Shown here: in pieces, positions 1-10,688 of the stretch
How positions within the stretch are numbered: position 1 is the stretch's first letter
Layout of the letters: each line of letters begins with the position of its first letter
Assembly: GCA_958510825.1 (NCBI GenBank)
Contig: OY294046.1
Location: 2,046,001 to 2,110,000 of the forward strand
Length of the DNA stretch: 64,000 bases
Source of the DNA: Brachypterus glaber
Taxonomy: Eukaryota > Arthropoda > Insecta > Coleoptera > Kateretidae
Direction of reading: 5' to 3'
Notes under the pieces: model-generated
What the model saw: the letters and a program-made list of their open reading frames with translations, nothing else
Database searches by the model: none
What the model was told of the DNA's origin: nothing
Made by a program: the position numbers and the translations under genes

Positions 1-179
1 AAATAAGCTTTATGTTTTTTATAGAGTGCAATCTTAAACTGAGATTATCTCGACTAAACTGAGATTATCTCGACTAAACTGAGTTTAAATTAAAAATACT
101 TAGTTCTGATTAGTCGACCGTCAATTTAATCTAAGTTTAAAGTCCAAACCATTGTTGGTGCAAGTGGATCTTGCTTAAG
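1..179. other. AT-rich DNA with a short tandem repeat
   Basis: No gene is seen. At about 41-90 a 20-bp unit (ACTGAGATTATCTCGACTAA) is repeated about 2.5 times head to tail. The rest is unique-looking AT-rich sequence leading into the inverted-repeat element at 180. Confidence 0.5.
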
Positions 180-589
180 TTTTTTAAGGTATAGTTATTT
201 TAAATCTTCCCGCTTGTAAACAATCTCGAAATTACCATAGCAACGTAAGATACGCATGCGACGTAAGCGAAATTACTAGGCCCAATTTAAACAACCGTAA
301 TACGTTGACGTGAGATTGACGAGAACAAAACAATGGTTTATTCATCTAAATTATTGGAATAAAAGCGATTTTATAAGCAAATTTTGTTTCTACAGGAATA
401 CAAAAGTGTTTTTACCAACAGCTTTATAAATTCTCTTTTTTTACATCAAAACATCATAAAAACAAAGTAAGTAAACAAAAATTATAAATTTTGGTTATGT
501 TGACATTAAAAACAAGCCACATGATTCAGTGTACATCGGACTTTGTGGAGTATTTAGGGGCAAATTTAAAATAACTATACCTTAAAAAA
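180..589. mobile_element. MITE-like element with 26-bp perfect terminal inverted repeats
   Basis: The 26 bases at 180-205 (containing AAGGTATAGTTATTTT) are the exact reverse complement of 564-589. The 358-bp interior has no ORF of note. The left end is preceded by CTTAAG and the right end reads CCTTAAAAAA, so a TTAA-type target is possible but not shown. No second copy was seen in the window. The superfamily is not assigned. Confidence 0.6.
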
Positions 590-1593
590 ATAAACTTTAG
601 TAACACGCTCATGAATGAACATTAAAAATTACATTCAATATGTAATAAATTAAATTAAACATTAATTTAATTTTAGAAATGACAATCTGTTAAAAATAAA
701 TTTATTCAAAAACAAGAACTAATGTAAATGATCATTCATAAAGAATCACTTAACAATATCAGTACATCTCACTACACATGTAAAATACCGTATGTGCTGT
801 TTTGAACTGCCGTATGTCACTTGATACATGAAAAGAGGCGCTCAGCTGACAATAATTTGAGTGTAAAACCCTTCAAAGGGGATTTTAAACATACACCACT
901 TATTGTAGATTAGTCTGCTAATAAAACACTTGTTACAATTCAGTGAAAATAAATCATCAAGCTAAATAAGAGCCAATATTTTAAATCTGAGGAAACGTCT
1001 CGAATGCAAGAAAGCTACTTTCAGACAAGTTATCTACACTGTTTTTTCTACGACACTAACAAAAATAATATTATTTAAAATATGTGACCCTGCACAAAGA
1101 ACCTCAGTTTTTTACATAAGAATAGGCATATCATTTTCTGTAAATAAAGTTAAATAAAATTATCATTATTTAAAATTATCAGATTGATCAAAATTAAGTA
1201 ACTATTAAAAAACACTAGTACTTCACAGAAAAATAAATAATTTAGCTGTAGTTTTGCTAAAAGTCCTGAATTTGTATGCGCCAACCTTGATAATACAATT
1301 TAAGTTAACCTTGGTTTCTTTCGTTTGTTTTTATATTAGACTTTGTTTTATTCATTTAAGTTGTTATCTCATCAAAATTTAAATAATTTGTAATTCAGGA
1401 TTACCGAAAGTAATAAAAAATGGAACACAATAATAATGAAGTGTGATTTTTTCATAAAAAAAAATAACTCGGCTAGGCTTATTTTGGTAAAAATCGTTGG
1501 TCAAATGTTTTTTTTTTTATTTTTCCCTTTTCAATTTTTTTATAATAACTATAAAAGTTTAAATTAAGTTTTTTCTTTGTAAAAAATAAAAAA
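590..1593. other. AT-rich DNA without recognisable features
   Basis: There is no ORF above background and no clear repeat or RNA gene. Poly-A and poly-T tracts are common. It is probably intronic or intergenic spacer. Confidence 0.5.
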
Positions 1594-2107
1594 TAGTTAT
1601 TTTCTTAACTAGTGTATTAAGTGAATAAAATCACTTAATACACGAGTTGAGAATTTAATTTTATCCAACACCTTTTATTTTTAAATAAAAATCTATAATT
1701 TTGCGAAAAAATATGTCAAAAATCTTAAGATTAAGTTTTCCTAATACTAAAATAATATGTAGCCATGGCCTAAGTATGCCTATTAAAAATAAACAATTGC
1801 TAGTTTTACATTTCTTACAAACGTCAAAATGGACACGGTGATGACAGAATTTTTAATAAAAACAGTATTTTATTCAAAAACTAAAGAATAATTTGGGGTT
1901 TTCTTTAATTTTTATGGTTTAGTTAACGAGCTTCTATTTATAGAATAGTTATAATACTTAATTAATAGGGTATGTAACTAATTTTGGGTGAGATCAAAAG
2001 CTGTACGTAAGGGGTGAAAAATTTTTTAGTCACTAGTGGAAAAAAACTCACTTTTGACATTTAAAATAGTGCTCAAAACAAGTGTTTCTGTGAAGGTGTT
2101 GGATAAA
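1594..2107 (+). mobile_element. MITE family A, copy 1 (TTATCCAACACCTT ends)
   Basis: About 515 bp, repeated nearly base for base at 10689-11207 and inverted at 40714-41227. It begins with a hairpin (ACTAGTGTATTAAGTG against CACTTAATACACGAGT), followed by TTATCCAACACCTT. The right end carries the inverse, AAGGTGTTGGATAA. The three copies share both the hairpin and the inverted repeats, so both belong to the element. There is no coding capacity. The superfamily is unknown. Confidence 0.75.
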
Positions 2108-2580
2108 TGTAATAAAGTTCGTTTAAAAAATTTTAAATGCACAATTTTTACAATTTGACAGATTTTCTGTAAGCCTACGTAATTTCATCGAGTTTAGAAT
2201 AATAGCGCTAATTTAGAAATTCGTTTATTTTGGACAGCAAATAATTTAAGTGTAAAGCATATGATTTGCATATTTTGACGGGGAGAAAGGCTGATCATAT
2301 CCCCGCAGAAGCAATTTTCCAATTATTCCGAGCCAACCAAATATAATCCTCGAGAAAGAAAAGCTTTAAGTATGTACTTACGCTGAAAAGGCCTTATTTG
2401 TCCTTTACAACAAACATTCATATTGAAATCGAAAGAAAAGTTAAAAACAAAAATCGGTGTGAACATTTTTCACATTTTCTCGACGTTTTATGAAATTCAA
2501 AATCCGAAAATACAAACAAACGATTTCAAACGGGTGGAAATACCCGTAAAATCTCTATTTCTTGTGAAACCCTAGCTACT
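2108..2580. other. AT-rich spacer
   Basis: No gene, RNA or repeat could be supported here. Only short ORFs are present. Confidence 0.4.
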
Positions 2581-2946
2581 CTGTAAAAAATAAATATGAT
2601 TCTATATTTGCATAGAACATGTAAAATTTACTAGATTTTACATGTAATTTTACAACTTTACATGTAATTTTACAATTTTACTTGTAAAATTACATGTGAA
2701 ATCTAGTAAATTTTACAGAGTTCACTGCAAAAAATAAATATGTAAATTTACATGCAGAATCATAGATAATGTGTTGCCATGCAGAGAAAGGTAAAAGTTA
2801 AAAGATTTTACATGTAATTTTACAATTTTATATGAATATTAAATGTAATGCTTACATAAAATTGTAAAATTACATGTAAAATCTCGTAAATTTTACTAGT
2901 CCCTGCATGGCAACACATTACCTATGATTCCATTTATTTTTTACAG
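2581..2946. mobile_element. Compound palindromic element built from ACATGTAAAATT-type hairpins
   Basis: The outer ends CTGTAAAAAATAAAT and its inverse (ATTTATTTTTTACAG) bound 366 bp. Inside are two further hairpins made of repeated TTTACATGTAATTTTAC and AAAATTACATGTAAA motifs. A second internal terminus starts at about 2725 (ACTGCAAAAAATAAATATG). TGTGTTGCCATGCAG at about 2770 is matched inverted at about 2905. The best reading is one hairpin MITE inserted into, or fused with, a related one. Confidence 0.6.
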
Positions 2947-3647
2947 TGTAGGTATGCCTAGATGTGATAATCAGTAGTCGGCGTAAACTCAGTTATGACT
3001 CATCAACGTTGAGGGAAATTTTTATAAAGGTCCCTAAATCGAAACATTTGACGACTAATTTGTTACACACAACAATATTGACTATACATACAACTATAGA
3101 TATGTATATATATATATCGGTATTTTTCAAAGAAAAAACCGATATTCGGTTTTTATCTTTTAAGAATGCGAAAGTTTTTAATTTTTATTTATCGATAACT
3201 TTTTTTCCCACCTTACTCGTTTAAATGGAATCATTAAAAAAATCACGATAAAAAGAAATAAAAATGTAAATATTTAAAACCTCGCGTCAACGCTAGATTC
3301 GACGCGGCGCCTATGCGAGTACTGGAAATTCGCCGAGTACTGGCGATAATGCCCTTTTCTAGCTAGAGTACTCAAATATCCTTAAAGAAATTTCCTCCCC
3401 TCTGTATACAATCAGAAAGGCAAAGTAAGATATGCCTTTTGCGATTCGCTCGAGTAAACATCGGGGGGTGTGGCATAGAGTTGAGGCCCCTCAATGAGGG
3501 TTTTCGATAAAGTGGTGATTTTATGACTTCTCCCTAGTTACATCTTAGTTAGCTACGGTTTCCAGATCAAAACCGCTTCCAAGGAACGCCAATTCAACGA
3601 TAAACAAACAAATACAATAAAACCATGCAACGGCCTTTTAGAATTTT
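2947..3647. other. Unassigned DNA with a short AT-rich ORF
   Basis: An 86-codon ORF at 2964-3224 has low-complexity, Phe/Thr/Ile-rich content and resembles no known family, so it is not called a gene. At 3290-3370 there is a small GC-richer patch (GACGCGGCGCC). There is no RNA gene. Confidence 0.4.
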
Positions 3648-4085
3648 TTTATATTTTGAGACTCTTATAAGCTCATAATCACACGCATTTTGCGTGTTCT
3701 TATAGGCCCATACGGGGTCTCTAATTTTTTTTTTTTGGGTTGGCAACAGACAAAAGCCTATCGCTTGACGTTTTCTATGAAAATGTTAACGTCGCGTTAA
3801 GGTTTAATTTTCTACAAAATTTTGTGTTTAGGTTATTTTTTACCGTGTTAAAATTGTGGCTTGGTTACTTGCAGTGAAAAAGAGAAGAGCTGACTATAAA
3901 AGATATCAAAATATCGTTTGTTCTATGAATTTCAAACATAGCGAAAATTGTAATGCCAACCCAAAACAAAAATCCCTAAAGTTTTTTTAAATTTTAGAGC
4001 AAAAAGAAAAAATAGTATAAAGCACTCGTTTCATAACAAGTACAACTACTCGTGTGCTAAAAACGGGTGTTATGAAACTTGTACT
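3648..4085 (+). repeat. Dispersed repeat family B, copy 1
   Basis: It shares about 430 bp with 53038-53560 in the same orientation. Landmarks are ACTCTTATAAGCTCATAATC, GGGTTGGCAACAGAC and AAAATTGTGGCTTGGTTA. The right part is an imperfect palindrome around GTTTCATAACA and TGTTATGAAAC (about 4027-4075), also present in the other copy. A short conserved reading frame (VKKRRADYK in one copy, VKKRRDDYK in the other) may be a coding relic. It ends about 260 bp before the ORF at 4344. Confidence 0.65.
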
Positions 4086-4343
4086 TTATTATCGGTTATA
4101 TGATCGGTTAAGTCGTTCTGGGACCTATCAAGTTATTTTATATCATAAATATTTTGAATTTTAAAATATTTTCAATATTATTTGAAATAAGTGTAGAAAA
4201 TTAATTGTTAAGAACAAGAGTCGCTTCATGTTATTGACAATGATAAAAGTTTTGACGTTTTAACATTCCTGACCATAACTGCCATTAAAACTTCAATATT
4301 TGTCATAAAAAAATCAAATTCTATTTAAAATTTCTGTGAAAAA

Positions 4344-4754
4344 ATGTCAAAAGTGTTTGATTCCAAAGTTAAAATAGCCTCTAAAGTGGACATAGAAGAA
4401 GATCTAGATTGTAACGACGAAGATGATGAGGAATTAAGTGACGAAGTGGGATTTTTCTATCTGGAAGGTTCCAAGAGGCAAGTCAAAACATGCGGCTGCG
4501 TGAACGAATTAGCAGATAATGTCTGGTACTGTGCCCAACCCCCCACTTCGGTGGGGTCCAATGTACCCCCGTTGGTTTCAGCAAGAAGAGTGCAAATAAT
4601 CAGAGCTCAGCTGGAAGGGAAGATCAATGGTCCCCCGGAACCGGTATCTTATGGAGTTGAAGATGAACCCTCGGTTGTGGATATGAGAACCAAGAAATCT
4701 GCGCTGAAATATATAGCAGTAACGGACATAGATACTTCAAAATTAAGAAAATAA
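4344..4754 (+). CDS. Unrecognised 136-residue acidic protein, probably a real small gene
   Basis: This is an intact ATG-to-TAA ORF in an AT-rich region where random ORFs are short and Phe/Lys/Ile-rich. Its composition is instead protein-like and its codon use is mixed. The start context is good (A at -3, AAAAATGTCA). Residues 16-35 are strongly acidic (DIEEDLDCNDEDDEELSDE). Residues about 50-64 hold a Cys/Trp cluster (CGCVNELADNVWYC). The C-terminal third is charged (EDEPSVVDMRTKKSALKY) and ends KLRK. No signal peptide or membrane segment is seen. AATAAA overlaps the stop region (4751). No intron is evident, so it may be an intronless nested gene, a last exon or a retrocopy. I do not recognise the family and assign no function. 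If the Pax2/5/8 paired-box exons lie upstream of the window, this gene sits inside a Pax2/5/8 intron on the same strand. Confidence 0.6.
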   Translation: MSKVFDSKVKIASKVDIEEDLDCNDEDDEELSDEVGFFYLEGSKRQVKTCGCVNELADNVWYCAQPPTSVGSNVPPLVSARRVQIIRAQLEGKINGPPEPVSYGVEDEPSVVDMRTKKSALKYIAVTDIDTSKLRK

Positions 4755-5415
4755 ATATGTTCAGTTTTAAAATCTGTTCAAAAACTTCAATATATTTTTG
4801 AACTAGTTTCTTTTATGTCATAGTTTTATCCAAATTAAATCTACACCAAGTACTGACTTTTACAAATTAAACTATATAATTTAAAAAGCAAGGCGCTTTT
4901 TTCCGCGGTTGCCAAGCCACACATGAGCAGGGTTGCCTATAAGCATTAAAATTCCCTAAAATGTATGAATTAGTTGTTTATGGTACTAGTGGGTAAAGTA
5001 ATATATTGCCCATGAGAAAATTAACCTGCGAGGCATCAGCCAAGCATGTTAATTTTCCAGAGGGCAATATCGGTTGACCCATGAGTTCCATACAAGGTTT
5101 TATCCAATAAATAGCTTAGGAATTCATATTTTTATTAAAAAATTTAATGACATTTACAAGAAAATAATTTGACAAGTGACAGTTGAGTGGGTAAAATAAA
5201 TAGTTATACACTCAATAAAGTAAAAGCCACGCGGGGGTTATTATTGAGTTTATCTATTTTAAATAAATCTGGTAATTGTCTTATTATCTGTATGTATTGG
5301 ATAAAAAATATGTCAAATAGACAATTCGCAAAAAGTGTGGTTAATAGTTAACTAATTTCACAGTAAAATTATTAAAGTTTTACGTTTTATTGCATCAGTT
5401 TGAAAATGCAGGATT
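4755..5415. other. Downstream DNA with a shared repeat fragment
   Basis: Positions 4885-4970 (CGCTTTTTTCCGCGGTTGCC and following) match 22735-22830, a dispersed repeat containing CCGCNGTTGCCAAGCC and TTCCCTAAAATGTA. The remainder is AT-rich and without genes. Confidence 0.5.
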
Positions 5416-6213
5416 CCAATAGAGGTCTGTACAACTAGAATTATGAAACAGAAGACGTCTACCCTATCTCTATCTCATTTGTGCACGGCACACCACTACC
5501 AACTTAAATAAATTAAAAAAATATTGCATTTTTTTCAATTTTTATCAACAATTACCGTTGATTTTTGTAAATAAACCTAAAGAAATGAATATTTTTTGCT
5601 AAGAAATAAAACTGACGATTTAATAGTAAAATAAAGAATGAAATATAAATCCTATTAATTGTTCTTAGGTTGGTTGCTTAATCTGTTTATTTATTTACAA
5701 AACATAATCTCAAATATGAAAAGGTAAATATGATTTTATTTAACGTTTATCATATTTATTATTAACTATATATTATTATTATATATTTTAATATCGTTAC
5801 CAGTTTCTACATTTCAAGAAATTAATTTTATGACGAGCGTTATTTCTGTTATAGCTACCAAATGCCAAGATGTTTTTACAAGGGTTGCAAAAGTCCAAAC
5901 GAATTTCGCCTAGGCTTTAAATCTAAGGTATAAAGAAAGAACTTTGGTAAACAATATTTAAATATCAAAATTCGTAAAAGTACTATAATAGTCAATAAAA
6001 ACACAATATTTAGTAAAACACACAAAAAACTGAAATCAAAACAATATCAAACGCAACTCACACAATGACAGTGGCTAACGAAAATGGCGTTACTGACACT
6101 GCAGCCAACATAAAAGCTAGTAGATTTTTTTTTCTTTATGTTGGTGATATTACTTCTATCCTTTTTGGGTAGAACTTTTGTCCCTGTCTAATCTAAATGG
6201 AGAAATCTCCATT
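5416..6213. mobile_element. Longer relative of MITE family C, with a THAP-like zinc-finger start
   Basis: The left flank (about 5418-5480, with AACTAGAATTATGAAAC and CCTATCTCTATCTCATTTGT) and the right flank (about 6150-6213, with CTATCCTTTTTGGGTAGAAC) match the two ends of the 400-bp elements at 44061, 51223 and 55553. The middle differs: about 650 bp replaces the palindromic core. It contains a short frame at 5862-5933. This looks like a relic of a longer, possibly coding, parent of the MITE family. Confidence 0.55.
5862..5933 (+). pseudogene. Possible first exon of a THAP-type zinc-finger protein (fragment)
   Basis: The 23-codon frame starts MPRCFYKGCKSPNEF and ends SKV-stop. The C-x4-C spacing right after the Met, followed by a basic and polar run, resembles the first half of a C2CH THAP finger. 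The later Cys and His residues are absent. A possible splice donor (AAG then GTATAAAG) falls at 5928, so the frame could be a first exon. THAP fingers occur in P-element-type transposases, which would fit its position inside an inverted-repeat element. The evidence is slight and rests on two cysteines and the context. It is not functional as it stands. Confidence 0.25.
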
Positions 6214-6539
6214 GGTTGGATCTTTTACAGAATGTAGCAGTAAAACTAAGCAATTGAAATATACAGTTGTGGCATTAAATATCGGGACAACCTCAAAAAA
6301 ATTCGTGTCATTTTTATATTTGTTTCATGGATTAACATGAGATTATTTTAAAAATTAAAAACTAGGTTACTTCGTTTTGACATAACTGAATTATTTAGTT
6401 GAAGTTTACTGTCAAAAAATATTAAATTAATAAATTAATATTTATTGATTCATTAAATTTTACACAAATGTTGTAATTATTTAAATAATAACATAATTGA
6501 TATTCTTTGGATCAAAATTGTACTATACGGGTAAAGAAT

Positions 6540-7207
6540 ATGTCGTCCACTAAAGGCTCTAGTTGTCTAACTCCAAATTTTTCAAAAATGAGATTTTTAT
6601 CAAATTTGCTTCATTATCTGATTACCAACATACTTCAAAAAAAAAAGTTGCATTAAACCAATATCAGCCTCAAAAAATGCAAAAATGTAAATATTTTAAG
6701 TCGCTAAGTGTCTAACTCCATCATATGATTGTGAGAAAACAATTAAATGAGAACTGTCACTAATGTCAAACTATTTCTCGACAACAGGGGATCCCGTTTC
6801 AAATATTTGTTAATTTACTGTTTGATGATGATTATAATTATTGCCATTAATAATGTATATATATTATGCCTACCTAGTAGTAATATTATATATTAAATAT
6901 AAAAATATAATTTTTTTGTAATAATATTACGCGATATAATACGATAGGTATCCTCCTTTATCTTCCCTTGGAGTTAGACCATTAGTGAATTTAGATTCTG
7001 TGGTTAAAATTTAATTTTCAAATAATTTATATAAAATAGATAACAATGAAAAGTTTTTAATACATTAACACATTTCAAACATTTTTACCTGTGAACAAGC
7101 TAGTTTTAAAGTTCTAAATTGCTATAATTAAGTTTTAAATCGTTTTTTACGTCTCCTGAAAAATATGACGTTTTGGAGTTAGACCGTTAGAGCCTTTAGA
7201 TGACGAT
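6540..7207. mobile_element. Inverted-repeat unit nested in the Tc1-like element
   Basis: CTAAAGGCTCTAGTTGTCTA at 6550 is matched in inverse by TTGGAGTTAGACCGTTAGAG near 7172-7195. The motif TCTAACTCC also occurs inside at about 6712, and its inverse at about 6969. It may be a MITE that inserted into the Tc1-like element, or an internal palindrome of that element. Confidence 0.5.
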
Positions 7208-7313
7208 GTGTTTAATATTAATTTTTCTCTTCAGTGCAGCTAAAAACTCACAAGGTTTTATAAATTTTCTACTGAAAATGGATTTGAGTTTAAGAGTTCA
7301 TTACTGAAGAGCC

Positions 7314-7526
7314 TCACTGAGGCAAGCGAAAAAAAATCCCAGTATACGGAAACTGCGTCTTGGTTTTCTCGGTTTTTCTTATATAATTAAAAATTGCTTC
7401 ACCATCCATTGTAGATTTTGACCACCGAGGATCGTTTTTCGGTTTGATATAAGAACCTAATGTTTTCTCAATAAAATATTTCTCAAGACACAGATCTATT
7501 TCATGAACTGTAAAATTGAACCTCAT
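7314..7526 (-). pseudogene. Unrecognised 70-codon frame inside the Tc1-like element
   Basis: The frame reads MRFNFTVHEIDLCLEKYF at its start and contains PRWSKSTMDGEAIFNYIRK. Its composition is more protein-like than the surrounding frames, and it lies where a Tc1-like transposase relic would be expected. It shows no DDE or helix-turn-helix signature that I can name. It may be a decayed piece of transposase or a captured exon. The assignment is uncertain. Confidence 0.25.
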
Positions 7527-7754
7527 CCATATCTCCTAACACTAAGGACGACTGAGCATTTTTCTCTATAATTTCCACGATAAGCACACTCATTTTAAAT
7601 TAAAATAAAGATAAAAAATACTTTTTTTACAAACTACTCGTATAACAGCAAAAAATAAACAAACATTTGACATATTTTGATGTTTTCTAAAATATGACAC
7701 AAGACCCACTATAATCTAAAATTGTTTGTCCCGATATTTAATGCCACCACTGTA

Positions 7755-8327
7755 CATCTGTTATCATATTTTATTAGCTTAAAATCTGATTTAGCCAACT
7801 AAAATCTTAGGTAACATATTACAAACCTTTATTAAAAATCATTTTAGCTCCCAAAAAAAAATTGTGAGCATTTTATTGTTAAAATTATTTAAACTCTAAC
7901 TTAGTCCTCATTTAGAATCAGTTTGAAATAAATAGCATTCGCATTTTAATCCTAAAAAGAAAAACATATTAAACCAAACATCTGTCCAAAAAATAAGTTT
8001 TATTTGCTATAATAAAGGGTTAATAGAATAAAATTCTCATAAATCCGGAATAATATATTTTTACGGCAAATTTATGAACACCCAATAATTTTTATCAATC
8101 CAAAATAGGGCAAAATATAGTTATTATAACTAAAGTACATAGTATCCACTAGGGAGGTATATCAGGGTTGTAAAAAGGTACAGGGCATCTGGGGAATATC
8201 GATACAATGGGTTGTTCTTATGACTTGTCCCAAAGGGATTAAGTAATAGCATTAAATTGATAGGAATTCCAGCTTTGATTTGATTAAACTCAATTTCAAC
8301 CCACTAATTTTAATTGTTAAAGATATA
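7755..8327. other. AT-rich spacer
   Basis: No gene or RNA is seen. Short ORFs only. Confidence 0.4.
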
Positions 8328-8901
8328 CAGCCTCTCGTACAGAAATTTGAGGGTATATTAAAAACCCTCTGGAAAATATGAAAAAAATTTCAAAAAAAAT
8401 CCATCTTCAATACTAATTAAAACGAAATCTATTTAATCTGACCAATCCTGTTGCTGATGTTAATTACCTACAAATTAGTTTTTCCCTACTTATTAGTAAC
8501 TATGGTTGCATTTTAATTGTTGACGCGTGCATTGTTTGAGACTTTCAACTTTAGAATCTTTTTAGGTTATTATATTTTGACAAAACCGACAGTGGCTAAC
8601 AAATATTCAATTTTTATAGGGTCACTCCATCCGGCGGTGGTTTTTTGACATTAATAAATATTTATCACATTAATCACCATGTCAACCTACATAATATGTA
8701 CCTGCAATAATTAAATCTGCTTCCATAGCTACAAATTCAACTTTTAAAGGTAATTTAACATCAGCAACAGTATTGGTCCACTTAAAGCGTTCTTATTTTT
8801 GAATTGAACGAAGATGGATTTTTTTTGACATTTTTTTCATATTTTCCAGAGGGTTTTTAATATACCTTCACATTTCTGTACGCGAGTTCTGGAACAGGCT
8901 G
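8328..8901. mobile_element. Family D inverted-repeat element with TA duplications
   Basis: The ends CAGCCT and CAGGCTG are flanked by TA. They open about 90 bp of inverted repeat including CCCTCTGGAAAATATGAAAA. Positions 8449-8901 match 15076-15528, which lacks the left terminus. There is no coding capacity. The TA target and CAG start suggest a Tc1/mariner-type MITE. Confidence 0.65.
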
Positions 8902-9077
8902 TACATAGGGTTTCATGAGAATCAAAACCGAGATTTCTTGTCTTGTCTCGATTGTAAGAAAAAATCAAGATAAGATTGTACCAAATAAAAAAAATTAAAA
9001 CAAAACAAGAGGCACTCCTCTTTATCAATAATCGAGACTTTACGGCCCTTAATTACATTGTTGTACTTTCATACTTA

Positions 9078-9314
9078 GGAAACGTTCAAGCGTTACGTAA
9101 CGCAAATTGTACCAAAATTCATACACTTCATACCCCGTTTCTAGCGTTATTAAAGCCTGCAGAGATTTCATGTTTTGGCTACCCCCGCAAATAGGGGGTA
9201 TGTTAGGGGGGGTAGCCAAAATATAAAATCTCTACAGCGTTTAATAACGCGGAAATCGGGGTATAAGTGTATGAATTTTGATACAATTTGCGTTACGTAA
9301 CACTTGAACGTTCG
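9078..9314. mobile_element. Family E palindromic element (GTTACGTAAC ends)
   Basis: The whole 237 bp folds on itself. AACGTTCAAGCGTTACGTAA at the left is matched by the inverse at the right (GTTACGTAACACTTGAACGTT), and pairing continues through CAAAATTCATACACTT to a loop near GGGGGTATG. Related termini occur at about 12022-12105, 39909-40064 and about 42009-42090. Confidence 0.7.
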
Positions 9315-10420
9315 CTTAAGCTAATAAGATTTTATTCGTAAAACTATAGAATTCTAGATGTAGGCACTCTTACATATGTGCAAACATTTTACGCAGGAAC
9401 GTTCCTATACAACCCCCTTTGTTCCGATACGCCCCGTTTTACGGTATATAACGAACAGAGTTTAAAAATGGTGTTGTGGCTTTTAAAAAGTATAAAAAGT
9501 GAAGTTTTAATTGTGGGATATAAATTCTTTGGTTTATTTAGTTAGAGTGGAGTTGGGCGAGTGGGATTTTACCTTCAGGGCAATAAAAAGTTAAGATATT
9601 TACGAAGCAGATATGGGCCACAAAAAGCAGGACGGAGATCGTTAGAAGTGGGCCAGTCCAAAGCAATGGGTGCTTAATTTCTCATAAAGAAAATATTGTG
9701 AAAAAAAAACAACTTTTTTTTGTTGACATCTTATTGTTTCCTGAAATATTGAGAAAAATCAAAACAAACAAAAAAAAGTCTGTCTGTCTGTCTGTCTGAA
9801 TCCACAATAACTTGGGAACGCTTTGAGCTAGAGACTTAAAATTTAGTATGCAGATGTATTTTTATCTTGAACAAGTTCGTATTTAAGCAAAATCGATTAT
9901 GGGGAGGAAGGTAAAAGGGGGGTTGAATTTTGGTTTGGCCTTAACTTTTTTTATTATTGACCAAAGGACACATTTAAAAACCACCTAAAAGGTCAAAAAA
10001 ATGCCCAAAAATACAATAATTTTTTACAAATATTTGAAAATTGCTATATAGGGTTTTTTTAGATTGCTGAAATTTAATATGATAATAAACCCCCACGGGG
10101 GTGAAATATTTTTAAATACTTTCAATATTTTCGTCAAAATTGGTATATAGGGTTCTCTGGGGACGGCGAAACTGAATTTGATAATAAAATTTTTCCAATT
10201 CCGCCCCCTAGTAGTAGTTTTTTAAAAAATTGGTATATAGGGGTTTTTGAGGTTGCTGAAAGTGAATCTGATAATAAAAAATCTGTTTAACGCGCGGAGG
10301 TGAAAAATGGGAAAGCGATTTTACTGGGCAGTGTATTTATATTTATTTTTTCTCCGCGGGAGGCAAGTTTTTGTGGACAAACCAAAGTTGGAAAAAGAGT
10401 ATTTCTGAATCTACGTCGTT
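9315..10420. repeat. CTGTC-type dispersed repeat, copy 1, and spacer
   Basis: From about 9778 a (TCTG)n run is followed by ATAACTTGGGAACGCTTTGA and a diverged tail with repeated short blocks around GGTATATAGGG and ACCCCCACGGGGG (10025-10290). The same signature (a CTGTC run, then ATAACTCGAGAACGCTTTGA) recurs at about 17740-18240 (-), 19305-19420 (-), 19675-19800 (+), 36460-36600 (-) and 38345-38512 (+). The class is unknown and no ORF is preserved. Confidence 0.5.
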
Positions 10421-10565
10421 CTAATTGCGATGACATAAAAACCCCGCGCGCCAGCCATTGTTTGGAGTAGTCTTCCGCTGTTTCTACTCAGCATGGCGTC
10501 ATGTCCGTTTCCTTGGCCCCCCGCCCCGTCTCCTGCCCCCTACACGCCGCAAATTTATCATTTGT
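10421..10565. other. Isolated GC-rich, CpG-containing patch
   Basis: The patch includes ACCCCGCGCGCCAGCC and a C-rich run near 10515-10550, in DNA that is otherwise strongly AT-rich. A 35-codon Pro-rich frame starts at the ATG at about 10492, but nothing supports it as a gene. The patch could be a regulatory element or foreign fragment; its function is unknown. Confidence 0.35.
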
Positions 10566-10688
10566 TTTATTGGTTCGAGTCAGATGACATTAACCATTAA
10601 GAGATACTTGGGCAAATAAATTTTACAAAACATTCACTTTGTACACAAAATAAACTGCTTGTTAAAGTTACTTTATAAATAGTATTAT

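Larger units (their letters stand above)
6264..7752. mobile_element. Tc1/mariner-like element, degenerate, about 1.49 kb
   Basis: The ends are inverted repeats beginning CAG(T/-)TGTGGCATTAAATAT and continuing CGGGACAA, flanked on both sides by TA (6262-6263 and 7753-7754). The length, the CAGTGGTGGCA-type terminus and the TA duplication are typical of Tc1/mariner. No intact transposase remains. A 70-codon minus-strand frame at 7314-7526 lies inside but shows no motif I recognise. Positions 6540-7207 form a second inverted-repeat unit (see the separate entry). Confidence 0.75.

Noticed and set aside
10570..10590. GGTTCGAGTC as a possible tRNA T-loop
   Set aside because: No matching acceptor stem, anticodon arm or D-arm can be built around it.
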